Source: an uncultured Eubacterium sp. (lineage in GTDB: Bacteria > Bacillota > Clostridia > Lachnospirales > Lachnospiraceae). Taken from it: a stretch of DNA of 64,000 bases. Below the pieces are notes generated by a model. It saw nothing but the letters and a program-made list of their open reading frames with translations. It did no database searches and was not told where the DNA came from. The translations under genes were made by a program, and so were the position numbers. The DNA is taken from positions 1 through 64,000 of the forward strand of contig CAPAOV010000006.1 in NCBI GenBank assembly GCA_948579355.1, read 5' to 3'. This document shows positions 16,385 to 25,850 of the stretch, piece by piece. How positions within the stretch are numbered: position 1 is the stretch's first letter; every line of letters begins with the position of its first letter.

Positions 16385-17237
16385 GAATTTTGATGAATGG
16401 CTGAGCAAGTTTAGATCGAGTATATCGAGTTATGATTACTATATTGACTTTGGAAAAGTTGTAAGAAATGTAGAAGAAATTAAAGTGGAATTGAATATTT
16501 TAAATTCCCTGATTGGTTCAAGAAACATTGAGGAAGACTTTGAAAAAATTCTAGCGAAATATCCGGAAATTCTGCAATGTGTTCCGTTACTTCTTGCTGT
16601 AAGAGGATATGAAATTTATGCACAGGACATAGATGGCGCATTCTTATATAATTTCAAAAAGATGAATTATAGTGTAGAACAATACAAAGTGTTTATGCGT
16701 AAGACTGGATTGTTTGATATGATAGCAAACCATTTGGTAAATAATCTTGTAGATTATGCATTAGGTGTTGAAACGGGACTCGATTCTAATGGTCGCAAGA
16801 ATCGTGGTGGTCACCAGATGGAGAATCTGGTGGAGAAATATATTGTGGAAGCAGGATTTGAAAAAGATGTGAATTACTTTAAGGAAATGTATTTAAAGGA
16901 TATTGAGAAAAAGTGGAACATTGATTTATCTGCATTGTCTAATCAGGGCAAGGCGGCAAAGCGATTTGATTTTGTAATCAAGACAGAAAATATGATTTAT
17001 GGTATTGAAACAAATTTCTATGGCGGTGGCGGTTCGAAGTTGAATGAAACTGCAAGAAGTTATAAGATGCTTTCACAGGAGGCAGATACTATTGACGGGT
17101 TTACTTTTGTTTGGTTTACAGATGGGATTGGTTGGAGGAGTGCACGGGGAAATCTGAGAGAGACATTTGAGGTCATGGATATGATTTACAGTATTGATGA
17201 TATGGAGCAGAATATTATGCAAGAAGTGTTTTTGTGA
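16374..17237 (+). CDS. dpnB: Type II restriction endonuclease DpnII (GATC)
   Basis: A 287-residue protein matching the DpnII/MboI endonuclease family: MRKTGLFDMIANHLVNNLVDYALGVE, GLDSNGRKNRGGHQMENLVE, then KRFDFVIKTENMIYGIETNFYGGGGSKLNETARSY. The late Asp (RFDFVI) and Glu-x-Asn (IETNF) are the PD-(D/E)xK-like candidates. It cleaves unmethylated GATC. Its start lies inside the end of dpnA, so translation is coupled. A SIR2 defence gene follows after 30 bases. Confidence 0.92.
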   Translation: MANRNFDEWLSKFRSSISSYDYYIDFGKVVRNVEEIKVELNILNSLIGSRNIEEDFEKILAKYPEILQCVPLLLAVRGYEIYAQDIDGAFLYNFKKMNYSVEQYKVFMRKTGLFDMIANHLVNNLVDYALGVETGLDSNGRKNRGGHQMENLVEKYIVEAGFEKDVNYFKEMYLKDIEKKWNIDLSALSNQGKAAKRFDFVIKTENMIYGIETNFYGGGGSKLNETARSYKMLSQEADTIDGFTFVWFTDGIGWRSARGNLRETFEVMDMIYSIDDMEQNIMQEVFL

Positions 17238-17267
17238 TGGCTAATCAATGGGGAGAAAGTGGTTTAT

Positions 17268-20174
17268 ATGATGAAAAGAAAAGATAAAGATAGGACATAC
17301 TACGCGGAAGAACGAAGAATACTTAAAAAAGCTATGTTAGAGAAGAGGTTAGTTGTTTTTGTTGGTTCAGGAGCATCTGTTGATGCAGAAATGCCAAGTT
17401 GGCATGAAGCGGTACTGAAGATCGCAGAAAAGCTGGGAATTTCCAAAATTGATGATATAGATTATGTGAAGATTCCACAATTTTATTATAATGCAAGAGG
17501 CAATAAAGAATATGTGGAATTAATGAGAGATATATTTAAGTATAATGAAGATTTATGTGTATGTGATGTCCATAGAAATATATTGAAGCTTAATACGCGG
17601 ACAATAATAACTACAAATTATGATAATTTGATTGAAAAAGCGGCAGAGGAGAACTCAGAATTTATACAGGTTATTAGTCAGGATCGAGATCTGCCATATA
17701 GAACGGTGGAAAAAGAGATAATTAAAATACATGGGGATTTTGAAAGCGGAAACTTTGTTCTAAAGGAAGATGATTATTTAAATTATAGCAAAAATTTTAA
17801 GTTGATTGAGGCATATATTAAATCATTAATTGCTACGAATGTTATTTTATTTGTAGGATATTCATTTAGAGATCCGGATGTGAAACAAATTTTTTCATGG
17901 GTAAAAGAAATTTTAGAAGAAGATTTTCAAAGAGCATATATGTTGGAAGTGATTAAAGAATTTGATACAAACGAATATGAGTATTATAAAAATCTTGGTG
18001 TAAATATAATTTATGCTTCAGAAATGAATAATGATTTTGACGCAACCAAAGCTTCTGACTATACAAATAAATTTCTTGAATATATTATGGAAGAAGACGC
18101 TAACGAGGATATTATTGATGATTTGTATGTAAGGAGTCAGACATTTGCGAATTTGAATTATATATGCAAAAATTATTTAGATAGGATTTTTAATAAATGT
18201 TCGATAATGATAAATGGTGATGTATTATATGCAATAGATGATAGAGATAGAGAGACGAATGAGTTATTAACTGATATTTTTGATGGAAAAAGAGACAAGA
18301 TTGAAACTAAAATTGAAGTAATAAAGTCTGTTGTATTAAAAAGCAGGGTTAAATCAGTAGGAATTTATAAGAAAAAAGGAAAAGGAGAAATCCAACGAAA
18401 GATTATAAATATTGAAGCAGGAAAAAGGCCGGAATTTGTAAATGCAATAGAAAACTTTGACTTTGATTTATTAAAGTGCATTAGAGAAGAAAATGAAGCA
18501 AATTTGACAGATAGGACTCCCGAATTATATTTGGAACAGGCGTACATTTCCTATATATTATTTGAGTATGTAAAAGCATATAGATATCTTAGAATTTCTT
18601 CGCGATTATTTTATAAGAAAAAGCAGTTTATCTGGTATTTTATTTCTGAGGTTAATAGGAAGAATATGGGGGATATTATTCAAAAAGATATTCACATAAA
18701 TTATAACGATTCCGAATTTGTAAAAATAAAGAATGAAGTGAATGCTTTGGATATTGAGACAGTGTACAGTAAGATACCAACAAAAGAAATCGGTGAAAAA
18801 GATTTCCTGCAAGATTTATATACGTTTAGAACATATTACAGATTATTTCAAGATACATATCTGATAAGTAAAAGAACAGAAAAAGAATCAAAAATGAAAT
18901 ATGCTATGTATGCGGGAATTCCTGAGTATGAAAAACTTAGGGTACAAATTAAGGACTGCTATTGCTATGATTTATACAACTATATAATGGTTGATAGATA
19001 TAGGGAAGATGTAGAAATATATAGACTATTTGCAAAGACAATTATTAATTCTGCTTGTAGTGCGGATTTAAAAGTGGTAGACTTTTTACAAGAACATGAA
19101 AAGCTTAAAAGCGGCAATATATATGTGGAAACATTAGAGAAATTTGATGTTTACATTATTATCCGATATATGGAAAGTGATGAATTGAAAAGGTTGTTGA
19201 AAGAAAATTGCAATCGATACATAAATATTAATGATGAAGCAAGAACTTATTTACAAAATATAGCACCTAATATAGCTCAAATCAAAAGTTTTAATGAACA
19301 ATATTTTGAAGTTTATCTTACTTTGGCCGGATATATCGTATTGGATAAAAAGTTAGTTGAGGAGACATTAAAAGCATTATGTCAGCAATTTAATTATTAT
19401 TTTGTTAGTAATAATCATAATGAAATTATCAGATTTTTATGGTGGGCAGAAAAGCAAAAAGTATATGACTTTGATATACATAATAATTGTTTGGCAGAAT
19501 TAATTGAGAGATTGCTAGAGGGTATTTCTACGACGGAAATGAAGAACTATTGTCAGGAATTGTTGATGAAATGTTTAGCAATATATAAGGCGATGGGAAC
19601 TCCTTATATATCAAAGAAATTGAATTTATTGGTTACTTCCGGTGAGTATAATATATTGTCAAAGATTTATCCGTTTGTAAATGAAAAGAATCAAGAATGT
19701 ATAAAAGAAATTTTTGATAATTGGGATTGGGAGAAAGGTAAACAATTTGATACATATGAAAGTTTGGTTGCAAATGGTATAATAGATAGTAAAGAAAATA
19801 TTGAGAAAGATATATTATCTGATCTTAAACAAGTGAAATTAGTTAGTAAACAAATAAAACCAAATAGGTATGTTCGGATTATTGGCTTGCTTACCAATCT
19901 TTATTTAAATGATAAAATTATTATGAAAAAAGAGGTTTTTGACGAGATTTCAAAGTCTGATATTGCTTCGTATGAGTGGATGATAGACGTAAATAATTAT
20001 AATTATAAAGATTTTGATGTATCTTGGTTAAGTATGTGTACAAATAAGTTTCTTGAAACAATAGCATCTATTCCCTCTGTAAAAGACGAGATTTCAAAAA
20101 AGGTAAAAGAGGCATATTTAAGTAATTGTATAGATAATCACATATTAAAAAGATATTTTGAATATTTTGTGTGA
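17268..20174 (+). CDS. DSR2-like defence-associated sirtuin (SIR2 NADase, large)
   Basis: A 968-residue protein with an N-terminal SIR2 domain and a long helical C-terminal region. In the SIR2 part, FVGSGASVDAEMPSW (about 31-45), TTNYDN (N117) and IKIHGDF (H155) give the catalytic Asn and His. Their 38-residue spacing equals that reported for Bacillus DSR2 (N133/H171), and KIPQFYYNARG and LKEDDYLNYSKNF also resemble it. DSR2 depletes NAD when it senses phage tail-tube protein. Length and architecture fit. It lies 30 bases after the DpnII gene. Codon use is markedly AT-rich. GTG at 17259 is a less likely start because the GGGAG site is too close. Confidence 0.85.
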   Translation: MMKRKDKDRTYYAEERRILKKAMLEKRLVVFVGSGASVDAEMPSWHEAVLKIAEKLGISKIDDIDYVKIPQFYYNARGNKEYVELMRDIFKYNEDLCVCDVHRNILKLNTRTIITTNYDNLIEKAAEENSEFIQVISQDRDLPYRTVEKEIIKIHGDFESGNFVLKEDDYLNYSKNFKLIEAYIKSLIATNVILFVGYSFRDPDVKQIFSWVKEILEEDFQRAYMLEVIKEFDTNEYEYYKNLGVNIIYASEMNNDFDATKASDYTNKFLEYIMEEDANEDIIDDLYVRSQTFANLNYICKNYLDRIFNKCSIMINGDVLYAIDDRDRETNELLTDIFDGKRDKIETKIEVIKSVVLKSRVKSVGIYKKKGKGEIQRKIINIEAGKRPEFVNAIENFDFDLLKCIREENEANLTDRTPELYLEQAYISYILFEYVKAYRYLRISSRLFYKKKQFIWYFISEVNRKNMGDIIQKDIHINYNDSEFVKIKNEVNALDIETVYSKIPTKEIGEKDFLQDLYTFRTYYRLFQDTYLISKRTEKESKMKYAMYAGIPEYEKLRVQIKDCYCYDLYNYIMVDRYREDVEIYRLFAKTIINSACSADLKVVDFLQEHEKLKSGNIYVETLEKFDVYIIIRYMESDELKRLLKENCNRYININDEARTYLQNIAPNIAQIKSFNEQYFEVYLTLAGYIVLDKKLVEETLKALCQQFNYYFVSNNHNEIIRFLWWAEKQKVYDFDIHNNCLAELIERLLEGISTTEMKNYCQELLMKCLAIYKAMGTPYISKKLNLLVTSGEYNILSKIYPFVNEKNQECIKEIFDNWDWEKGKQFDTYESLVANGIIDSKENIEKDILSDLKQVKLVSKQIKPNRYVRIIGLLTNLYLNDKIIMKKEVFDEISKSDIASYEWMIDVNNYNYKDFDVSWLSMCTNKFLETIASIPSVKDEISKKVKEAYLSNCIDNHILKRYFEYFV

Positions 20175-20280
20175 GAAAAATGATGGAAAGTAAAAAACAG
20201 TTCAGTGAATAAAAACAAAATGTATTCTGTATTTAATAAACTTACAGAGAGCTAAATTTACAAAACTGGGAGGAATGCAA

Positions 20281-21435
20281 ATGAAAATATATCCGAACTA
20301 TTATAAACAATTCAGATGCATAGGCAAAAACTGTATCAGTACATGCTGTGCCGGTTGGGATATAGACTTTGATTCGGAAACTGTAGACTTTTACAGAAGC
20401 CGAACCGACGCTTTTGGAGAGTTTTTGAATAAAAATATAGAGGAAAAGGATGGGACAGCAATGGTTATTATGCCGGAAACAAAACGCTGTCCCTTTTTGG
20501 ATGAAGATGGGTTATGTCGTGTTTACCAAAATTACGGTGAAGAGCACATGAGCATGACCTGTAAAAATTTTCCTAGACGCAGACGACTGTTTAATAATCA
20601 TGCGATATGTTCTATGTCGCTTTCCTGTGAGGGGCTCCTTCAGTTGTTGTATGATTGGCCGCAAATGGTCACAATCGTTACGGAGGGTAGTATTTCCATG
20701 GAAACCATGGGAGATTTACGGATGAAAGAGCTTTTCTGGTTTCTTAGCAGCGGGTGCCGGCTGCTTCAGGATACTTCGGTACCGCTTGGGGTTGCGTTGG
20801 GAGCCGTTATTTACACAGGGATTGAGGCGGGGAAATATTATGAGAAGCATGATTTTGAGCAATTCGAATCCGTGGTTTACCGGATGCCGGAGATAACGCG
20901 GCAATTTCTTCAGTCAGGGGAGGAGCTCGCGGCCGGAGAAATGATGGAATCCGGTCAACAGTTAATTTTTAACATTGTCGATACATTTTGCCACATTGTA
21001 CGTGAATGGGATGTGTTTGGTGCAGAAAAATTTCTGTGGCCATCTTACGTTTTTGGGTATACCGACAGAGAAAGGCAACAATATATTCGCACTTGTCTGG
21101 CGAATCAGAACAGGGATTTGGGGCATAGAAATTTTTGGCGTAAATTGGCTGTCGCCTGTTTTTTTGGACATGCCAGCGCACTGGGGGCTGAGGATTGTGA
21201 GTCGATTTTCCTGCAGGACATGTGCATTTATCTGATTCTGGCGAAAGTGATGCCGCTGACATGGGGATGTTCAGAGGCTCGGGATACCAGACAGTATTTT
21301 TGCAGACTGAGTATGATTGCAAGGCAGTTTGAGCAGAACAAAATAGTTCAAAAGTTTATATGGCCAGTGCTTCAGGAACTGTTTGAGCCGGATGTATTTT
21401 CTTTTACGATTGCATTTATGACGCTTTTTGATTGA
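20281..21435 (+). CDS. fliB: FliB-family (lysine-N-methylase) protein
   Basis: A 384-residue protein related to flagellin lysine-N-methylase. It has the cysteine pattern CIGKNCISTCCAGWDIDFD near residues 12-30, CPFLDEDGLCRVY and MTCKNFPRR, which probably hold an Fe-S cluster. No flagellar genes lie in the window, so the target could be another protein. GGGAGG at 20268-20273 favours the ATG at 20281 over that at 20275. It ends 26 bases before the Ham1-like gene. Confidence 0.85.
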   Translation: MKIYPNYYKQFRCIGKNCISTCCAGWDIDFDSETVDFYRSRTDAFGEFLNKNIEEKDGTAMVIMPETKRCPFLDEDGLCRVYQNYGEEHMSMTCKNFPRRRRLFNNHAICSMSLSCEGLLQLLYDWPQMVTIVTEGSISMETMGDLRMKELFWFLSSGCRLLQDTSVPLGVALGAVIYTGIEAGKYYEKHDFEQFESVVYRMPEITRQFLQSGEELAAGEMMESGQQLIFNIVDTFCHIVREWDVFGAEKFLWPSYVFGYTDRERQQYIRTCLANQNRDLGHRNFWRKLAVACFFGHASALGAEDCESIFLQDMCIYLILAKVMPLTWGCSEARDTRQYFCRLSMIARQFEQNKIVQKFIWPVLQELFEPDVFSFTIAFMTLFD

Positions 21436-21461
21436 TAGGATATAGGAAAGGGGATTTAGAG

Positions 21462-22094
21462 ATGAAACTACTATATGGAACATGCAATTCAGCAAAATTA
21501 TCTTCCATGAAAAAACGGCTTGAAATATTGGGGATAGAATTAATAGGTCTCAATGACTTGAAAGAAAAAGGCGCCGTGATTCCGGAAGTATGCGAAGATG
21601 GAAAGACGCCTCTTGAAAATGCGAGGCAGAAAGCGATTGCATATTATAATGAATTTCATATGCCGGTATTTTCATGTGATTCCGGTTTATATTTTGATAA
21701 TGTGCCGGATGAAATTCAACCGGGGGTACATGTACGGAGGGTAAATGGGGTGTCTCTGTCCGATGAGCAAATGATAGAATACTATTCCGGTTTAGTGAAA
21801 CAATATGGAAATCTCATGGCAACATATAAAAATGCAATTTGTTTTGTATTGGACGAAAATCATATTTACGAATCCATGGATTCATCGCTAGAAAGCGGAA
21901 AGTTTATTTTAACAGATAAACCTCACAGTACAATAAAGAAAAAGGGTTTTCCTTTAGATAGTATATCTATTGATATAAAAACCAATCAATACTTCTATGA
22001 TTTGCCGCCAAAGAAAGAAAAAAAGGACGTGGATAAAGATGGGTTTCTGGTGTTTTTTCAAAATGTGTTAGATATCGGACAGGATAAAAAGTAA
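21462..22094 (+). CDS. Ham1/RdgB-like non-canonical purine NTP pyrophosphatase
   Basis: A 210-residue member of the ITP/XTP pyrophosphatase family, which cleans the nucleotide pool. It has the N-terminal GTCNSAKLSSMKKRL (T-x-N-x2-K motif) and the central PVFSCDSGLYFD, corresponding to the family's DSGL segment, plus ENARQKAIAYY. The sequence diverges from housekeeping RdgB (for example SKKGFPLDSI in place of the usual SHR region), so substrate range is uncertain. The start at 21462 follows AAAGGGGA. Confidence 0.8.
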   Translation: MKLLYGTCNSAKLSSMKKRLEILGIELIGLNDLKEKGAVIPEVCEDGKTPLENARQKAIAYYNEFHMPVFSCDSGLYFDNVPDEIQPGVHVRRVNGVSLSDEQMIEYYSGLVKQYGNLMATYKNAICFVLDENHIYESMDSSLESGKFILTDKPHSTIKKKGFPLDSISIDIKTNQYFYDLPPKKEKKDVDKDGFLVFFQNVLDIGQDKK

Positions 22095-22186
22095 TTTTTA
22101 TCCCTAATACCGCAATTCGGGAACAGCGCATTATAGTATAATGTATTATATTATAACTGACACTTGAAAAATGGAAGGTGATGGTT

Positions 22187-23080
22187 ATGAATCGGGTATT
22201 ACATTATATTGAAGAGCATTTAAAAGAGCCATTGGATATTAAGCGGCTGGCGTCCGTTGCCGGATATTCACAATATCATTTTATTCGACTATTTAAGTCA
22301 CACACGAATGAAACGGTTATGGAGTATGTGTGCAGAAGAAAGTTAATCAGAGCAGCGGAAGATATTGCAGCAGGTATGCGTATTATTGATGTGGCATTTC
22401 AATATGGCTGGCAATCCCATAGCGCTTTTTCAAAGTCTTTCAATCGAGAATTTGGATTTTCGCCATCACTTCTCAGAACAATGACATTAGAAATTGATTC
22501 TATACGAGGAGGCGGTAGTATGAGAGATATTTTTCTAACAAGCACAGAAGTTGGCGCCAGCAAAGAGGAGCTGTTACAACAGTTGCAATTAACCCTTAAA
22601 GAAAATGCAATAGTGATTAGCGGAGAACAGTTAAATCATCATTATCGGACAGCATGTGAAGCATATGAGGGAAGAAAGCGGTATTCCGGTGAAGAATATG
22701 TGACCCATCCGATAAACGTTGCGATTTTATTGACTGAGCTTGGAGCTGATGCAGATACTATTTTGGCAGGTATGTTTTGTGATGTGGCTGCAAAAGGCGA
22801 TGTAAGTAAAGTAAAAAACAAGTTGCCGGAGAGCGTGTGGAGAATTGTAGAAAGGCTTGATGAAAAGGAACTCAACCTAACGGATATGCCGAATGAGTCC
22901 ACTCTAATCAGGCTTGCAGAGCGTCTACACAATATGAGGACAATAGAATTTATAGATGACAGCAAAAAGGAAGAAAAAGTAAAAGAAACAATAGAACTAT
23001 ATATGCCTTTGGCTAGAAAGGTGAATAACCGCAAGCTGATAGATGAACTGAATGATTTGGCAATGAAATACAAGGTGTAG
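22187..23080 (+). CDS. AraC-type HTH fused to a RelA/SpoT-like HD domain
   Basis: A 297-residue fusion. Residues 1-100 are a complete AraC/XylS double HTH (LASVAGYSQYHFIRLFK and GWQSHSAFSKSFNREFG). Residues about 140-297 resemble the hydrolase HD domain of RelA/SpoT: AYEGRKRYSGEEYVTHP (H174), ILAGMFCDV (C198, D199) and LAERLHNMR (E245). The canonical His-Asp pair has Cys in place of His and the later Asp is Glu, so two of four metal ligands are changed; a ligand-sensing rather than hydrolytic role is inferred. GGAAGG supports the ATG at 22187. Confidence 0.8.
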   Translation: MNRVLHYIEEHLKEPLDIKRLASVAGYSQYHFIRLFKSHTNETVMEYVCRRKLIRAAEDIAAGMRIIDVAFQYGWQSHSAFSKSFNREFGFSPSLLRTMTLEIDSIRGGGSMRDIFLTSTEVGASKEELLQQLQLTLKENAIVISGEQLNHHYRTACEAYEGRKRYSGEEYVTHPINVAILLTELGADADTILAGMFCDVAAKGDVSKVKNKLPESVWRIVERLDEKELNLTDMPNESTLIRLAERLHNMRTIEFIDDSKKEEKVKETIELYMPLARKVNNRKLIDELNDLAMKYKV

Positions 23081-23159
23081 AAGAGAGAGCGGCGGCTATA
23101 TAAGAGAGGCGTTAGACAAGATAAAGGCATTATATTTTAAATAGAACGGATTCTGCCCC

Positions 23160-23188
23160 TTGCCAATCACAAAGACATCCATTATAAT
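23160..23188 (+). promoter_or_regulatory. Promoter for the cyclophilin gene
   Basis: TTGCCA at 23160-23165, 17 bases, TATAAT at 23183-23188, 66 bases before the start codon. Confidence 0.75.
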
Positions 23189-23253
23189 AAAAATGTTCCC
23201 GAATTTTTGCGACTGATGGGGAACAGATAAAGGAAGAAATAAGGAGATAAAAA

Positions 23254-23862
23254 ATGAAACGATTTGTGACGATAGTAATGACGCTGACTCTTGTTGTATG
23301 TTGTCTTAGTGCCTGCGGCAGTTCCGCTTCATCGGACACGGACTTTTCATCTGGTACTCATCATGCCGAGATGAAAATAAAAGATTATGGCACGGTTAAG
23401 TTGGAATTGGATGCGGATACGGCGCCGGTTACGGTGGCAAACTTTGCGAAACTGGTAAATGAGGGTTTTTATGACGGACTGACCTTTCACCGGATTATAA
23501 AGGATTTTGTCGTACAGGGCGGAGACCCGAAAGGAGACGGAACCGGGGGCTCGAAAGAAACTATCAAAGGAGAATTTGAAAGTAACGGTGTCGATAATAA
23601 CATTTCCCACAAAAAAGGGGTAATTTCCATGGCGCGTTCGAATGATTATGACAGTGGCAGCTCCCAATTCTTTATTGTGTTAAAAGACAGCACATATCTG
23701 GACGGACAATATGCGGCGTTTGGCAAGGTGACAGAAGGGATGGAGCATATAGATAAAATTTGTGCAGATGTAATTGCCAAAGGAACACAGGCTGTTTCGC
23801 AGCAGGGAGCGGTACAAAAAAATCAACAGCCAGTGATTGAAAGTATTAAAATGACTGATTAA
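23254..23862 (+). CDS. Cyclophilin-type peptidyl-prolyl isomerase lipoprotein
   Basis: A 202-residue extracytoplasmic cis-trans prolyl isomerase. The N-terminus is a signal sequence ending in the lipobox LSAC (C21), so it should be a membrane-anchored lipoprotein. The cyclophilin core follows: GTVKLELDADTAPVTVANF, GLTFHRIIKDFVVQGGDP, SSQFFIVL and YAAFGKV, including the active-site Arg in FHRI. It probably assists folding of exported proteins. A terminator follows directly. Confidence 0.92.
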   Translation: MKRFVTIVMTLTLVVCCLSACGSSASSDTDFSSGTHHAEMKIKDYGTVKLELDADTAPVTVANFAKLVNEGFYDGLTFHRIIKDFVVQGGDPKGDGTGGSKETIKGEFESNGVDNNISHKKGVISMARSNDYDSGSSQFFIVLKDSTYLDGQYAAFGKVTEGMEHIDKICADVIAKGTQAVSQQGAVQKNQQPVIESIKMTD

Positions 23863-23875
23863 TAGATTTTTAAAG

Positions 23876-23902
23876 AGGAGCGGAAAATCCGCTCCTTTTT
23901 TT
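23876..23902 (+). terminator. Intrinsic terminator between convergent genes
   Basis: An 8-9-bp stem (23876-23884 with 23888-23896) with an AAA loop is followed by seven T. It ends the cyclophilin gene and lies 17 bases from the end of the convergent HD-GYP gene. Confidence 0.9.
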
Positions 23903-23918
23903 ACGGTGCGTCACAACA

Positions 23919-25022
23919 TCATAAAATAACAATATTAGCGCACGATAAATCGTCCGCCAGATTATATAACGTACCGCTCGTCAGTCCGACAACGGTCGGG
24001 CGCAACACGGCGTGCGGTATATTTTCAACGACTTTTGCATCTTCGCCGTTACTCAGTTGGACTATCGTATCAACCGGATACAAAATGACGCTTTCCATGA
24101 AACTCCGCATGGCAGTGATATCTAACTCGGCGGTCATAGACATAATCATTTCTACGGCAGTGCGCTGGGAAAACGACTTTTTGTAAGGCCGCTCTGTCAC
24201 AAGCGCGTCGTAAACATCTGCTACGGAGAGAATTTTTGCGTATGGGCATATTTTATCTTCCTGATAGCCAAAAGGATATCCGTTGCCATTCATCTTTTCA
24301 TGGTGCTGCAGGACGGCAAGTGAAACCGGTACGGGAATTTCTTTTTTGTGTTTGAGGATTTCATATCCGAGTTCTGAATGCTTTTTCATTACTTCAAATT
24401 CTTCGTCTGTGAGGCGGGCCGGTTTATTTAAAATGTCCGGCGGTATTTTGGCCTTGCCCATATCATGCAGGAGACCGGCAATCCCGATATGATAGACATC
24501 CTGTTCTGACATGTCCAGATTGCGGGCAATTACCATAGATATTGTGGCAACGTCAACGCTGTGTTTAAATGTATATTCATCACTTGTTTTCAAGGCGCTG
24601 ATATCGACTGCCAGAGCATTATTATTATTAATGGCTTTAATCAAGTCGTTTGTAATTTTTGTTGATGTCGTAGTAAACTCCGGAGAATCGGAATTGTTAT
24701 ACAAATATTGAATCCCCTCTGACACACGCTTTTTTACACTTTCTGACAAATGTACTTTAGCGGGGTCTTCGGTTCGGTGTTTTTCGATATTATGGCGCAC
24801 TAAAGGAGGAAGAGGTGCTTCTTTCTTTTCTGGTTCCACATCCTCTTCGCCCTCACTTATGTATACACCGCGAATACCACGATTGTGCAGCGCCTCAATT
24901 GTATAGGCATCCAAAATGGAGCCGCGGACAATTAAAGTGCGGTCCATGCGGTCAATCACGGATTGGTCAATTCTCATGCCTTCCTTTAATTTGGAAGTGC
25001 GGACATAATAGCGCTTTATCAT
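23919..25022 (-). CDS. HD-GYP domain protein (probable cyclic-di-GMP phosphodiesterase)
   Basis: A 367-residue cytosolic protein. The HD-GYP domain occupies about residues 130-310 with LLHDMGKAKIPPDIL, HSELGYEILK, LQHHEKMNGNGYPFG and SVADVYDALVTERPYKKS. The GYP signature appears as NGYPFG. These enzymes linearise cyclic-di-GMP. The N-terminal 90 residues form a small domain often seen in this type of HD-GYP protein, and a short beta domain follows the catalytic part. No response-regulator domain is present. Confidence 0.9.
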   Translation of the reverse strand: MIKRYYVRTSKLKEGMRIDQSVIDRMDRTLIVRGSILDAYTIEALHNRGIRGVYISEGEEDVEPEKKEAPLPPLVRHNIEKHRTEDPAKVHLSESVKKRVSEGIQYLYNNSDSPEFTTTSTKITNDLIKAINNNNALAVDISALKTSDEYTFKHSVDVATISMVIARNLDMSEQDVYHIGIAGLLHDMGKAKIPPDILNKPARLTDEEFEVMKKHSELGYEILKHKKEIPVPVSLAVLQHHEKMNGNGYPFGYQEDKICPYAKILSVADVYDALVTERPYKKSFSQRTAVEMIMSMTAELDITAMRSFMESVILYPVDTIVQLSNGEDAKVVENIPHAVLRPTVVGLTSGTLYNLADDLSCANIVIL

Positions 25023-25156
25023 TGTGTTTTCTATCTCTCCTTACACTTATCTGAAAATAGTATACCTTATTTTCAAATATATTCCAACATCTTTATTGCA
25101 TATGTTTAAGATGAATTGAATTCACTTTTTAAATGAAATGAATTAATCATTTTCTC

Positions 25157-25184
25157 TTTACATTTTCGTAGACTGCGCTATAAT
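25157..25184 (+). promoter_or_regulatory. Promoter for the oxoacid:ferredoxin oxidoreductase operon
   Basis: TTTACA at 25157-25162, 16 bases, TATAAT at 25179-25184; the first gene starts 55 bases downstream. Confidence 0.65.
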
Positions 25185-25239
25185 AAAATATGCTGAAAAA
25201 ATTATAGAAATAAGAAGACAGATAAGGAGAAGATTCGTT

Positions 25240-25836
25240 ATGAAAAACGGAATAGAAATAAGGTGGCACGGCAGAGGAGGTCAGGGAGCCAAGACAGCGG
25301 CGCTTTTATTGGCGGACGTAGCATTCAAAACCGGCCGCAATGTTCAGGGATTTCCAGAATATGGGCCGGAGCGGATGGGCGCGCCGATTACCGCTTACAA
25401 TCGTATCAGTGAAGATGTGATTCGGGTTCATTCCAATATTTATACACCGGATTTTGTCGTTGTAGTAGATGAAACTCTTTTGGATTCCGTAGATGTAACA
25501 GCAGGACTAAAGACAGAGGGGGCAATTATTATCAATACCCCGAAGAAGCGCGAAGATGTAATGGATAAGCTGCGGGGATATAAAGGGCGCGTCTATACGG
25601 TTGACGCCCGAAAGATTTCCGTGGAAACATTAGGAAAGAATTTCCCTAATTCGCCTATGCTTGCAGCTACGGTTGCCGTCAGCAGGGTGATGGAAAGGGA
25701 GAAGTTTATTCAGGAAATGCGTGCGTCTTATGAGCATAAGTTTGCCAAGAAGCCGGAAGTGATAGAGGGAAATATGAAAGCGCTGGAGCGTGCTTTTGAC
25801 GAAGTGGAACAAGATATAATGAGAGATGAAGCATAG
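25240..25836 (+). CDS. porC: 2-oxoacid:ferredoxin oxidoreductase, gamma subunit
   Basis: The 198-residue gamma subunit of a four-subunit pyruvate or branched-chain oxoacid oxidoreductase, which decarboxylates a 2-oxoacid to acyl-CoA and reduces ferredoxin. Family features are RWHGRGGQGAKTAALLLA at residues 8-25, GFPEYGPERMGAP and VVDETLLDS. It heads the order gamma-delta-alpha-beta, typical of PorCDAB/VorCDAB-type enzymes. Which oxoacid is used cannot be decided from sequence alone. Confidence 0.92.
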   Translation: MKNGIEIRWHGRGGQGAKTAALLLADVAFKTGRNVQGFPEYGPERMGAPITAYNRISEDVIRVHSNIYTPDFVVVVDETLLDSVDVTAGLKTEGAIIINTPKKREDVMDKLRGYKGRVYTVDARKISVETLGKNFPNSPMLAATVAVSRVMEREKFIQEMRASYEHKFAKKPEVIEGNMKALERAFDEVEQDIMRDEA

Positions 25837-25850
25837 AAAAGAGGGATAAC

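Noticed and set aside
20175..20280. Right boundary repeat of the defence island
   Set aside because: No direct repeat matching the left edge (13679-13752) and no tRNA or integrase was found, so att sites cannot be claimed.
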